DNA from: Hydrogenophilales bacterium CG12_big_fil_rev_8_21_14_0_65_61_21
GTDB lineage: Bacteria; Pseudomonadota; Gammaproteobacteria; Burkholderiales; Thiobacillaceae
Assembly: GCA_002782005.1 (NCBI GenBank)
Contig: PFGT01000101.1
Coordinates: 62,001-126,000 of the forward strand
Direction of reading: 5' to 3'
Length of the DNA: 64,000 nt
Shown here: positions 52,968 through 64,000 of the stretch, one piece after another
Layout of the letters: each line of letters starts with the position of its first letter
How positions within the stretch are numbered: the first letter of the stretch is position 1
The notes under the pieces: generated by a model
The model's database searches: none
What the model saw: the letters and a program-made list of their open reading frames with translations, nothing else
Told to the model about the DNA's origin: nothing
Made by a program: the position numbers and the translations under genes

Positions 52968-54194
52968 ATGCGCCCACTAAAGAAGTCCGCCAAGCTCGCC
53001 AACGTCTGCTATGACATACGCGGACCGGTCATGGCCCGCGCCAAGCAGTTGGAGGAGGAGGGCCACCGCATCCTCAAGCTCAATATTGGCAATCTGGCGC
53101 CGTTCGGCTTCGATGCCCCGGAGGAGATCGTTCAGGACGTTATCCGCAACCTGCCCGACGCGGCCGGTTATTGCGACTCCAAGGGCCTGTTTGCAGCGCG
53201 CAAGGCGATCATGCACGAGACCCAGCGGATCGGCATCAAGGGCGTGCAAATCGAGGACATCTACATCGGCAACGGTGTTTCCGAATTGATCGTGATGACC
53301 ATGCAGGCCCTGCTCGATGCTGGCGACGAGGTACTGCTACCCGCGCCGGATTACCCACTGTGGACCGCCGGCGTTACCCTGGCCGGCGGCACGCCGCGCC
53401 ATTACCTGTGCGACGAGGGCGCCGGCTGGCTGCCTGATCTGGACGACATCCGGGCCAAGGTCACAGCCAAGACCAAGGCCATCGTCATCATCAATCCGAA
53501 CAACCCGACCGGTGCGCTGTATCCGGACGACTTACTCAAGGAGTTGATCGAGATCGCCCGCGAACATCAACTGGTGATCTGCGCCGATGAGATCTACGAC
53601 AAGATGCTCTACGACGGCGCCAAGCATACGGCCATGGCCTCGTTGGCCGATGACCTGTTGATATTGACCTACAACGGGCTATCCAAGAACTACCGCTCCT
53701 GCGGTTACCGTACCGGCTGGGTGGCGCTGTGCGGTGAGAAGCGTCACGCCCAGGACTTCATCGAAGGCCTGACCATGCTGGCCTCGATGCGTTTATGCGC
53801 CAATGTGCCAGCCCAATTTGCGATCCAGACCGCCCTGGGCGGCTATCAAAGCATTAACGAACTGGTGGCGCCGGACGGCCGTCTGACCCGCCAACGCGAC
53901 CTAGCCTGGGAGATGCTCAACGCCATCCCCGGCGTAACCTGCGTCAAACCCAAGGCGGCCCTGTACCTATTCCCCCGGCTAGACCGCAAGGTCTACCCGA
54001 TCCAGGATGACCAGCAGTTCATCCTGGAGATGCTGGAAGAGGAAAAGGTGCTGGTGGTTCAGGGTAGCGGCTTCAACTGGCCCCATCCGGACCATTTCCG
54101 GGCGGTCTTCCTGCCCCATGAAGAGGTGCTGCGCGAGGCCTTCCAGCATATGGAACGGTTCCTGGCCAACTACCGCAAACGCCACTCAACCTGA
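52968..54194 (+). CDS. alaT: Alanine aminotransferase AlaA/AlaT-like
   Basis: 408 residues from ATG 52968 (MRPLKKSAKLANVCYDIRGPV, as in AlaA). An in-frame GTG 11-12 codons upstream is possible. Class I PLP aminotransferase with the YCDSKGLFAARKAIM, YIGNGVSELIVMTMQALL, ADEIYDKMLYD and Schiff-base lysine in NGLSKNYRSCGYRTGW. It makes alanine from pyruvate and glutamate. In betaproteobacteria it often precedes hom and thrC, as here: hom begins 32 bp later. Confidence 0.95.
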   Translation: MRPLKKSAKLANVCYDIRGPVMARAKQLEEEGHRILKLNIGNLAPFGFDAPEEIVQDVIRNLPDAAGYCDSKGLFAARKAIMHETQRIGIKGVQIEDIYIGNGVSELIVMTMQALLDAGDEVLLPAPDYPLWTAGVTLAGGTPRHYLCDEGAGWLPDLDDIRAKVTAKTKAIVIINPNNPTGALYPDDLLKELIEIAREHQLVICADEIYDKMLYDGAKHTAMASLADDLLILTYNGLSKNYRSCGYRTGWVALCGEKRHAQDFIEGLTMLASMRLCANVPAQFAIQTALGGYQSINELVAPDGRLTRQRDLAWEMLNAIPGVTCVKPKAALYLFPRLDRKVYPIQDDQQFILEMLEEEKVLVVQGSGFNWPHPDHFRAVFLPHEEVLREAFQHMERFLANYRKRHST

Positions 54195-54226
54195 TTTCAC
54201 TATTTACTAAAAGCTTATTAACGACG

Positions 54227-55540
54227 ATGAAACCCATTAACGTAGGTCTGCTAGGCATAGGCACCGTCGGCGGCGGCGTCTGGACGGTACTGAAGCGCAA
54301 CGAAGAAGAAATCAGCCGCCGCGCCGGCCGGTCCATCCGTATTAGCCATGTCGCCGACCGCAACCTGGACCATGCCCGCAACGTGACCGGCGGCGGCGCC
54401 AGGATTACCGACGATGCTTACGCCGTGGTTGCCGACCCCGACATCGACATCGTGGTCGAGTTGATCGGCGGCTACACCGTGGCCCGCGACCTGGTGCTCA
54501 AAGCGATCGAAAACGGTAAGCACGTGGTTACTGCCAACAAGGCGCTGCTCGCCGTGCATGGCAACGAAATCTTCGCTGCCGCCCAGAAAAAAGGCGTCAT
54601 GGTGGCCTTCGAGGCCGCCGTGGCCGGTGGCATCCCGATCATCAAGGCCCTGCGCGAGGGACTCTCGGCCAACCGCATCCAGTGGCTGGCCGGCATCATC
54701 AACGGCACCACCAACTTCATCCTGTCCGAGATGCGCGACAAGGGTCTGGCCTTCGCCGACGTGTTGAAGGAGGCCCAGCGCCTGGGTTATGCCGAGGCCG
54801 ATCCGACCTTCGACATCGAGGGCGTCGACGCTGCCCACAAGGCCACCATCATGTCGGCCATCGCCTTCGGTATCCCGATGCAGTTCGACAAGGCCTATAT
54901 CGAGGGCATCTCGAAACTGGATGCGACCGACATTAAATATGCCGAGCAATTGGGCTACCGGATCAAGCTGCTGGGCATCGCCAAGCACAAAAAAAACGGT
55001 ATCGAACTGCGCGTCCATCCGACCCTGATCCCGACCAAGCGCCTGATCGCCAATGTCGAGGGCGCCATGAATGCGGTGCTGGTCTGGGGTGACGCGGTCG
55101 GCGCCACGCTGTATTACGGCAAGGGCGCCGGCGCCGAGCCGACCGCCTCGGCGGTGATCGCCGATCTGGTCGATGTAACCCGCCTGCATACCGCCGACCC
55201 GAAAAACCGGGTGCCGCACCTGGCCTTCCAGCCCGATCGCCTGTCCGATCTACCTATACTGCCCATGGCGGAGGTCGAGACCGCCTACTACCTGCGCCTC
55301 ACCGCCGCCGATAAGCCTGGGGTCCTGGCCGACATCACCCGGATACTGGCCGACCTGTCGATCTCCATTGATGCCATGCTGCAGAAAGAGCCGGCCGAAG
55401 GGGAGTCGCAAACCGACGTGGTGATACTGACCCATGTGGCGTTGGAGAAGGACGTCGATGCCGCCATCGTGCGCATCGAGGCACTGGCCAGCATCACCGG
55501 CAAGGTGACGCGCATCCGGATGGAAGAACTGAACGGCTAA
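54227..55540 (+). CDS. hom: Homoserine dehydrogenase
   Basis: 437 residues. NAD(P) motif GIGTVGGGVWTVLKRN at the start, the catalytic stretch GTTNFILSEM ... LGYAEADPTFDIEGVDAAHK, and a C-terminal ACT domain (about residues 350-435) for allosteric control by threonine. It reduces aspartate semialdehyde to homoserine. It is monofunctional, without aspartokinase. The leader of 32 bp is AT-rich and has no clear ribosome site. thrC follows 20 bp later. Confidence 0.97.
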   Translation: MKPINVGLLGIGTVGGGVWTVLKRNEEEISRRAGRSIRISHVADRNLDHARNVTGGGARITDDAYAVVADPDIDIVVELIGGYTVARDLVLKAIENGKHVVTANKALLAVHGNEIFAAAQKKGVMVAFEAAVAGGIPIIKALREGLSANRIQWLAGIINGTTNFILSEMRDKGLAFADVLKEAQRLGYAEADPTFDIEGVDAAHKATIMSAIAFGIPMQFDKAYIEGISKLDATDIKYAEQLGYRIKLLGIAKHKKNGIELRVHPTLIPTKRLIANVEGAMNAVLVWGDAVGATLYYGKGAGAEPTASAVIADLVDVTRLHTADPKNRVPHLAFQPDRLSDLPILPMAEVETAYYLRLTAADKPGVLADITRILADLSISIDAMLQKEPAEGESQTDVVILTHVALEKDVDAAIVRIEALASITGKVTRIRMEELNG

Positions 55541-55560
55541 ACGAAATCGAAGGCGGTTTC

Positions 55561-56994
55561 ATGAACTACATCAGCACACGGGGTAACGCCCCCGCGCAAA
55601 CCTTCTCGCAAATTCTGCTCGGCGGCCTGGCCCCCGACGGCGGCCTGTACCTGCCCGAGACTTATCCCCGGTTCAGCGCCGACGACCTGGCGGTGATGCG
55701 TGGCATGGATTACCGTGAGTTGGCCTTGACCGTGCTGGCCCGACTGGCCGACGACATCCCGGTTGCCGATCTCAAGGCGCTGATTGATCGGACCTACACT
55801 GCCGCGACTTATTGCCACGGCCGGCCTGACTCTGATTTCGACCAGATCGCGCCGGTGCGCAGGCTGGAAGATGGCCTATACCTGCTGGAACTATCCAACG
55901 GCCCGACCCTGGCCTTCAAGGACATGGCCATGCAGTTGCTCGGCAACCTGTTCGAGTACGCGCTGGAAAAGGCTGGCCAGGACATCAACATCCTTGGCGC
56001 GACCTCGGGCGACACCGGCTCGGCGGCCGAGTACGCCATGCGCGGCAAGAAGAACGTGCGGGTATTCATGCTCTCGCCGTTGGAGGGCATGACCCGCTTC
56101 CAGCAGGCCCAGATGTACAGCCTGCAAGATGCCAACATCCACAACCTGGTGCTGCGCGGTGTGTTCGACGACTGCCAGGACATCGTCAAGGCGGTCTCCA
56201 ACGACCTCGAATTCAAGGGTCGCTACCGTATCGGCGCGGTCAACTCGATCAACTGGGCACGGGTCGCCGCCCAGACCATCTACTACTTCAATGCCTATTT
56301 CGCGGTCACTACCGCGAACGATCAGACCGTCGCCTTTTCGGTGCCCTCGGGCAACTTCGGCAATATCTGCGCCGGTCACATTGCCCGCCAGATGGGGCTG
56401 CCTGTACACAAGCTGATCGTCGCCAGCAACGAGAACGACGTGCTCGACGAGTTCTTTCAGACCGGCGTCTACCGGCCGCGCAGCGCCGCCGAGACCACAC
56501 ATACCTCCAGCCCGTCGATGGACATTTCCAAGGCCTCCAACTTCGAGCGCTTCATGTTCGACCTGACCGGTCGTGACGCCGCCAAGGTGCGCGAGCTATG
56601 GGGTGCGGTCGACCAGGGCGGCGCCTTCGACCTCAAGCGGCATGGTCTGTTCGAGCGGGTCACCGAATACGCCATGGCGTCCGGCAAGAGCCGCCATGCC
56701 GACCGCATGGCCACTATCCGGATGGCCTGGCAACGATTTGGCGTCATGATCGATCCCCACACAGCCGATGGTCTGAAGGTCGGTCTGGAACACCGCGAGG
56801 CCGGTATCCCGCTGGTCTGTCTGGAAACGGCGCTACCGGCCAAGTTCGAGGATGCCATCGTCGAGGCCCTGGGCCGTAAGCCGGAACGCCCGGCCGGCCT
56901 GGCGGACCTGGAAAGCCTGGCGCAACGCTATGAGGTGCTGAACGTCGATGCCGAGGCCGTCAAGGCGGTCATCGCCGCCCATGCCAACGACTGA
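55561..56994 (+). CDS. thrC: Threonine synthase
   Basis: 477 residues, the long (E. coli/yeast) class. It makes threonine from O-phosphohomoserine. Start MNYISTRGNAPAQTFSQILLGGLAPDGGLY and the PLP lysine in GPTLAFKDMAMQ (K120) are conserved, with the phosphate loop LGATSGDTGSAAE. The stop overlaps the start codon of the ribonuclease gene by one base (TGATG). With hom it completes the homoserine-to-threonine branch apart from thrB, which is not here. Confidence 0.97.
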   Translation: MNYISTRGNAPAQTFSQILLGGLAPDGGLYLPETYPRFSADDLAVMRGMDYRELALTVLARLADDIPVADLKALIDRTYTAATYCHGRPDSDFDQIAPVRRLEDGLYLLELSNGPTLAFKDMAMQLLGNLFEYALEKAGQDINILGATSGDTGSAAEYAMRGKKNVRVFMLSPLEGMTRFQQAQMYSLQDANIHNLVLRGVFDDCQDIVKAVSNDLEFKGRYRIGAVNSINWARVAAQTIYYFNAYFAVTTANDQTVAFSVPSGNFGNICAGHIARQMGLPVHKLIVASNENDVLDEFFQTGVYRPRSAAETTHTSSPSMDISKASNFERFMFDLTGRDAAKVRELWGAVDQGGAFDLKRHGLFERVTEYAMASGKSRHADRMATIRMAWQRFGVMIDPHTADGLKVGLEHREAGIPLVCLETALPAKFEDAIVEALGRKPERPAGLADLESLAQRYEVLNVDAEAVKAVIAAHAND

Positions 56995-57371
56995 TGACCC
57001 ATAACCTGCTGATCCGCCTGATCCTGGTCGCCTTTTTGGGGCTGCTGGCTTGGGGTGGGGCGCAGGGCTTCTGGAATGGCGCCGCCAATAAAGCGCCGAC
57101 GACCACCCATATCACCGGCCTGCCGCCCGAGGCGCGACAAACCCTGGACCGGATCAAGCGCGGCGGGCCGTTCCCCTATGGCCGCGACGGCATCGTCTTT
57201 CAGAACCGGGAGAACCGGCTGCCGCCGAAACCGCGCGGCTACTACCACGAATACACCGTGCCGACGCCTGGCGCCCGCGATCGAGGGGCGCGGCGGATCA
57301 TTGTCGGCCCGCCGGGCGAGTATTACTACACCCAGGATCATTACCGGAGCTTCTGGAGGATTCAGGAATGA
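56994..57371 (+). CDS. Barnase-type guanyl-specific ribonuclease
   Basis: 125 residues. A single N-terminal hydrophobic stretch (residues 6-22) acts as a signal or anchor, then a microbial RNase N1/T1 domain. Catalytic residues of barnase have counterparts: Glu in YHEYTV (E86), Arg in ARRIIVG (R100/R101), His in TQDHYRSF (H116). The cut is after G, if typical. The ATG overlaps the thrC stop and the next gene (barstar) overlaps its end, so enzyme and inhibitor are made together. Secreted toxin or RNA-scavenging enzyme; no immunity problem because barstar neutralises it inside. Confidence 0.93.
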   Translation: MTHNLLIRLILVAFLGLLAWGGAQGFWNGAANKAPTTTHITGLPPEARQTLDRIKRGGPFPYGRDGIVFQNRENRLPPKPRGYYHEYTVPTPGARDRGARRIIVGPPGEYYYTQDHYRSFWRIQE

Positions 57372-57775
57372 GCCAACCTATTCCCTTGGCCAAGATACTC
57401 GGCCACCCCGAAGCGAACGGTCTGTACCGTTTTCCCATTGGTGCTGTCTTGCCCGGCGCGATCCGCCTGGCCGGGCAGGACTTGGCCGGCAAATCGGCGC
57501 TGCTCAAGACACTGGCCAAGGCGCTCGCTTTCCCCGACTGGTTTGGCCGCAATTGGGACGCGCTGGCAGACTGCCTGACCGACCTGTCCTGGCATGAAGG
57601 CGCCGTTGCGCTGCTGATCGACGACGCGGCCGTACCGGAGACCGAGGCCCCCGACGACTGGGGCGCGCTGCTCGCCATCCTGGCTGACGCTGCGCATTAC
57701 TGGCGGTCCGAAGGCCGGCCCTTTGCGGTCTTCCTGCAAGGCGGTCATGCCGCTTATCCAAGGGTTGCCGCTTGA
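57368..57775 (+). CDS. Barstar-family ribonuclease inhibitor
   Basis: 135 residues. The barstar signature FPDWFGRNWDALADCLTDLSW is clear at about residues 56-76 (equivalents of barstar helix 2 that plugs the RNase active site). Start overlaps the ribonuclease stop (ATGA). Its stop overlaps the TTG start of the next gene. It keeps unsecreted RNase inactive. The N-terminus is about 30 residues longer than Bacillus barstar. Confidence 0.93.
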   Translation: MSQPIPLAKILGHPEANGLYRFPIGAVLPGAIRLAGQDLAGKSALLKTLAKALAFPDWFGRNWDALADCLTDLSWHEGAVALLIDDAAVPETEAPDDWGALLAILADAAHYWRSEGRPFAVFLQGGHAAYPRVAA

Positions 57776-58194
57776 TCCGTCTGCTGGCCTATCTATGGGC
57801 CTCGCCTAATAGCCTGATCGGGCTGCTGCTCGCTGTGGCTGGCAGTCGCAGGCAGTGGCGGCGCGGCGTGCTGGAGAGCACCGGAGGCTGGTTGCCCCGA
57901 CTCCTGGGGCACAAGATCGAGGCCATCACCCTGGGTCACGTCATCCTGGCCTGCCATGCCGATGCGCTCGATCACTGGCGCGACCATGAACGCCGGCACG
58001 TCCGCCAATACGAACGGCTCGGGCCGCTATTCCTGCCGGCCTATTTTGGCCTGGCGCTGTACGTCGCATTGCGTGGCCGTCACCCCTACCGCGATCATCC
58101 GCTGGAGCGTCAGGCAGGGCTTTTCATGCCGAACCAGGCGACAAAAGAAAATTCTCGGGAATCTTTGTCAGGAATCGGCGATCACAGCGACTAA
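57772..58194 (+). CDS. Membrane-associated HExxH protein of unknown function
   Basis: 140 residues from a TTG overlapping the barstar stop (TTGA). It has an N-terminal hydrophobic segment (about 5-25), a second short one (GLALYVAL region), and a zinc-protease-like HERRH (residues 72-76) in the context DHERRHVRQYERLGPLFLPAYF. The HExxH could bind zinc, but no other known protease landmark is seen, so it is a hypothetical metalloprotein. The last ~20 residues (KENSRESLSGIGDHSD) are less GC-rich and less conserved-looking. Its coupling with barnase/barstar is unusual. Confidence 0.75.
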   Translation: MIRLLAYLWASPNSLIGLLLAVAGSRRQWRRGVLESTGGWLPRLLGHKIEAITLGHVILACHADALDHWRDHERRHVRQYERLGPLFLPAYFGLALYVALRGRHPYRDHPLERQAGLFMPNQATKENSRESLSGIGDHSD

Positions 58195-58259
58195 CCAGCA
58201 GACGATCGAGACCATCGTCACGAGCCGCCCATCGGGCATTTAAACCTTAGGAGATCGAC

Positions 58260-58709
58260 ATGAACGCCAACAAAACCATCCTGACCCTCGCCCTGACCGC
58301 TGCGCTCGGCATAGCCGGCATCGCCCAAGCGGCGGGCAATCCCTTCGCCATGGACAATCTGAACAGCGGTTATTTGGTCGCTGCCGCCGATAGCAAGACG
58401 ATGGAAGGCAAGTGCGGCGCCGCCATGGCCGCTGGCGACAACAAGGCTGCTGGCGACGATGCCGCGGCGGGCAAGGTCAAAAACGGCAAATGCGGCGCCG
58501 GAAAATGCGGCGCCAACATGGGCATCAACAAGGCCAAGGTTAAGGCCATGGATGGCAAGTGCGGCGCCGCCAAGGGCGTGAAGGCCAAATCTAAAACTAC
58601 GGTCAAGGCCAAGGCGATGGAAGGCAAGTGCGGTGCTGCCAAGGCAGTCGACACTAAGGCCATGGACCCCAAGACCATGGAAGGCAAGTGTGGTGCCAGC
58701 ATGAAGTAA
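58260..58709 (+). CDS. Secreted GKCG-repeat protein (HvfA/bufferin-like precursor)
   Basis: 149 residues. A signal peptide (1-24, ALTAALGIAGIAQAA) precedes a low-complexity Ala/Lys/Gly region. Six cysteines (52, 78, 83, 101, 124, 144), all in GKCG motifs: MEGKCG three times (residues 48-53, 120-125, 140-145), MDGKCG once and two adjacent NGKCGAGKCG. In HvfA and bufferin-class peptides, EGKCG cysteines are modified by DUF692 (MNIO) enzymes to bind copper. No DUF692, HvfC or DoxX gene lies in this window, so the precursor is an orphan here. A GGAG ribosome site precedes the ATG. Family assignment is by motif pattern only. Confidence 0.85.
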   Translation: MNANKTILTLALTAALGIAGIAQAAGNPFAMDNLNSGYLVAAADSKTMEGKCGAAMAAGDNKAAGDDAAAGKVKNGKCGAGKCGANMGINKAKVKAMDGKCGAAKGVKAKSKTTVKAKAMEGKCGAAKAVDTKAMDPKTMEGKCGASMK

Positions 58710-58744
58710 CCGACTGGCACGCCGATCCTGTTGGGTTTTCAGGT

Positions 58745-59617
58745 TTATCCGACCGCATCTTGAGCCACGAAGCGCATCGATAGGTCGACTGCCTGAACGT
58801 TTTTGGTCAGGCTACCGATAGAGATGCGGTCGACGCCGGTTTCGGCGACCGCGCGGATATTTTCCAGGGTGATGCCGCCCGAGGCCTCCAGTTCGGCGCG
58901 GCCGGCGGTGAATAGCACCGCTTCGCGCAACGCATCCAGGGCAAAATTGTCGAGCAAGATCAGTTTGGCGCCGGCGTCCAGCGCCATGGCCAATTGAGCC
59001 CTGCTTTCCACCTCGATTTGCACGCCGATACCGGCCGGCGCGATCTTGCCCGCCTGTTCCAGCGCGGGGCCGATGCCGCCGGCGGCGGCGATGTGGTTTT
59101 CCTTGATGAGTATGGCGTCGTACAAGCCCATGCGCTGGTTCTCGCCGCCACCGCAACGCACAGCGTATTTTTGCGCCTGTCTGAGTCCGGGTAGGGTCTT
59201 GCGGGTGTCATAAATGCGGGCACGGGTGCCGCTAATCGCTGCGACGTATTGGCGCGTGACCGTCGCCACGCCGGACAGGGTTTGCAGAAAGTTGAGCGCC
59301 GAGCGTTCGGCGCTGAGTAGGGCGCTGGCCTGGCCCTCGATAACGCATAGCGTCTGGCCGGCGGCGATGGCCTCGCCATCGGCGGCCAGCCAGCGCGGTT
59401 CAATATTCGGATCGAGCCGCTTGAATACCGCGTCGAACCAAGGCTGACCGGCCAGTACGGCATCTTCGCGGGTAATGACCTGGGCGCGCGCCATGGCGGT
59501 TACCGGGATCAGCCGGGCGGTCAGGTCGGCATTCAAACCGGCTGCCCAGCAAACGCCCAGGTCTTCGGCGAGGGCAGCGTCTATATTGGTGTTGATGATG
59601 GTTTCCGGTGGTTGCAT
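58745..59617 (-). CDS. nadC: Nicotinate-nucleotide diphosphorylase (carboxylating)
   Basis: 290 residues from ATG 59617 (a TTG just before is in frame and not needed). It joins quinolinate and PRPP in NAD synthesis. Motifs: ARAQVITREDAVLAG, LNFLQTLSGVATVT, YDTRKTLPGLR, RCGGGENQRMGLYDAILIKENHI, EASGGITLENIRA. A complete enzyme. It is convergent with the GKCG-repeat gene (35 bp) and divergent from clpB. Confidence 0.96.
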   Translation of the reverse strand: MQPPETIINTNIDAALAEDLGVCWAAGLNADLTARLIPVTAMARAQVITREDAVLAGQPWFDAVFKRLDPNIEPRWLAADGEAIAAGQTLCVIEGQASALLSAERSALNFLQTLSGVATVTRQYVAAISGTRARIYDTRKTLPGLRQAQKYAVRCGGGENQRMGLYDAILIKENHIAAAGGIGPALEQAGKIAPAGIGVQIEVESRAQLAMALDAGAKLILLDNFALDALREAVLFTAGRAELEASGGITLENIRAVAETGVDRISIGSLTKNVQAVDLSMRFVAQDAVG

Positions 59618-59653
59618 CAATGTCTCCTCGATCCCATCTGTATTTTACCGTGG

Positions 59654-59680
59654 TTGAAATTACCGGCCTTCCCCCCATCT
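59654..59680 (+). promoter_or_regulatory. Sigma-32-type heat-shock promoter for clpB
   Basis: TTGAAA (59654-59659), a 13-base spacer, and CCCCATCT (59673-59680) match the sigma-32 consensus (CTTGAAA, 13-17 bases, CCCCATNT) closely, differing only in the first base of the -35. The predicted start is about 20-25 bases before the clpB ATG. This is seen directly in sequence. Confidence 0.8.
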
Positions 59681-59708
59681 CCGGGTCAAGTAACCTTTGG
59701 AGTTCGCT

Positions 59709-62300
<2,592 letters not shown>

Positions 62301-62336
62301 TTTCGCTTGCTACTGGGTTAACGCCAAACTCACGTA

Positions 62337-62400
62337 GCCCATAGGGCGGGCCGTGCCCGCCGCAACGGCGGCGGGTGAACGGCGGCCATGGGCCGCCTTA
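62337..62400. repeat. REP-like GC-rich hairpin element after clpB
   Basis: Contains TAGGGCGGG, related to the elements at 2660 and 37432, and two hairpins of 7-bp stem and 3-base loop: GGCGGGC-CGT-GCCCGCC (62345-62361) and GGCGGCC-ATG-GGCCGCC (62381-62397). The inner arms can also pair in an alternative fold. It may terminate clpB transcription. No T-run follows closely. Confidence 0.55.
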
Positions 62401-62516
62401 TGGCTGTTTAGGCGGATTTGAATAGGTATAACGGAACGCCTCCATTGAGTTGCAACACCGCCGTGCGCCGTAAAAATCGCACACTCCACCCCCGTCCAAC
62501 CGTTGTTTCTAGGATA

Positions 62517-62546
62517 ATTCGGCTTTAACCGTTATCGAAGCCGAAT
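62517..62546 (+). promoter_or_regulatory. 9-bp inverted repeat abutting the malic enzyme start
   Basis: ATTCGGCTT (62517-62525) and AAGCCGAAT (62538-62546) are exact inverse complements separated by 12 bases; the ATG begins on the next base. A GATAAT hexamer (62513-62518) overlaps the left arm and could be a -10 box with a start site inside the repeat. No Shine-Dalgarno is visible. Operator or 5'-end hairpin are both possible. Confidence 0.5.
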
Positions 62547-63749
<1,203 letters not shown>

Positions 63750-63777
63750 TTTGCTAGCGGCCTCTCCGGATCGAACC

Positions 63778-64000
63778 GTGCCCAAGACGCGCCCATTCTT
63801 TCTCAACCTAATCCGTATCCGCCTGCCCGTGGGTGGTCTCGTTTCCATTCTGCATCGGTTGAGCGGGGCGCTATTGGCCCTGGCCGTGCCGGCGTTGCTC
63901 TATGGCTTTATGTTGAGCCTGCGCTCGCCGGCCGATTTCGAGCGGGTCCGTGGACTGGCCGGTGAGCTGACCGGCGCGCTGATTGCGCTGGGTTTGGTAT
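63778..64000 (+). CDS. sdhC: Succinate dehydrogenase cytochrome b556 subunit, 5' part
   Basis: Partial, cut by the window end; the 74 visible codons read as SdhC: RPFFLNLIRIRLPVGGLVSILHR-type start, the SILHRLSGALLAL motif that binds quinone and heme, and a first helix (ALLALAVPALLYGFML). The start is probably the GTG at 63778 (VPKTRPFFLN); a TTG at 63751 is in frame and would add nine residues. It anchors complex II in the membrane. It follows maeB by about 30 bp, so sdhCDAB probably continues to the right of the window. Confidence 0.9.
   Translation, partial: MPKTRPFFLNLIRIRLPVGGLVSILHRLSGALLALAVPALLYGFMLSLRSPADFERVRGLAGELTGALIALGLV

Overview
The window is a continuous, gene-dense stretch of a GC-rich chromosome with short intergenic gaps, many ATGA/TTGA start-stop overlaps and no phage, IS, rRNA, tRNA or CRISPR sequence that I could see. 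The gene set and order suggest a Gram-negative betaproteobacterium, perhaps Nitrosomonadales-like: surE-pcm-nlpD-rpoS, rpoZ-spoT, ubiA-ubiC, lolC-lolD, argD-argF-argG, alaT/hom/thrC, a complete gspC-N type II secretion operon, and bacteriohemerythrin. The genus cannot be fixed from the sequence alone.

Layout. 1-1048: end of a GGDEF-EAL protein cut by the window edge. 1059-9352: polyphosphate region with a CYTH-CHAD protein, bacteriohemerythrin, ppk1, a glycine-zipper protein, an unknown exported protein, a Ycf46-like AAA+ ATPase and ppx. 9435-11541: SpmA/SpmB-type membrane protein and a CobD/CbiB-family protein. 11731-22022: gspC to gspN, almost every gene overlapping the next. 22012-25311: phosphoglycerate-mutase-like protein, YjbQ, LolC, LolD. 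25415-29445: coiled-coil stress-type protein, CaCA exchanger and Ca2+-type P-ATPase, probably an accessory block between lolD and comEC. 29507-31810: comEC. 31811-32134: AT-rich intergenic region with clustered DnaA boxes. 32135-37424: argD-argF-argG, ppnP, yajQ and a CsgG-like/SH3 protein. 37488-46933 (minus): tcdA, ubiA, ubiC, recG, a PAS-GGDEF-EAL-CZB protein, ridA, spoT, rpoZ. 47097-52457: SDR, surE, pcm, nlpD, rpoS, a YrfG-type phosphatase and a Crp/Fnr regulator. 52454-58709: Mth938-like protein, alaT, hom, thrC, a barnase/barstar pair with a coupled HExxH protein, and a secreted protein with six GKCG motifs. 58745-64000: nadC, clpB with a sigma-32-type promoter, malic enzyme, and the start of sdhC.

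Themes. The window is rich in stress and second-messenger functions: polyphosphate (ppk1, ppx, CHAD), (p)ppGpp (spoT with rpoZ), cyclic di-GMP (two GGDEF-EAL proteins and YajQ), and general stress (rpoS, clpB). The observations I rate most worth following are the orphan GKCG-repeat protein, which resembles precursors of the HvfA/bufferin class of copper-binding modified peptides; an apparent 45-bp duplication that gives one GGDEF domain two consecutive RxxD I-site motifs; the DnaA-box cluster beside a 78% AT tract next to argD; the barnase-barstar-HExxH trio; and a ppx-coupled Ycf46-like ATPase.
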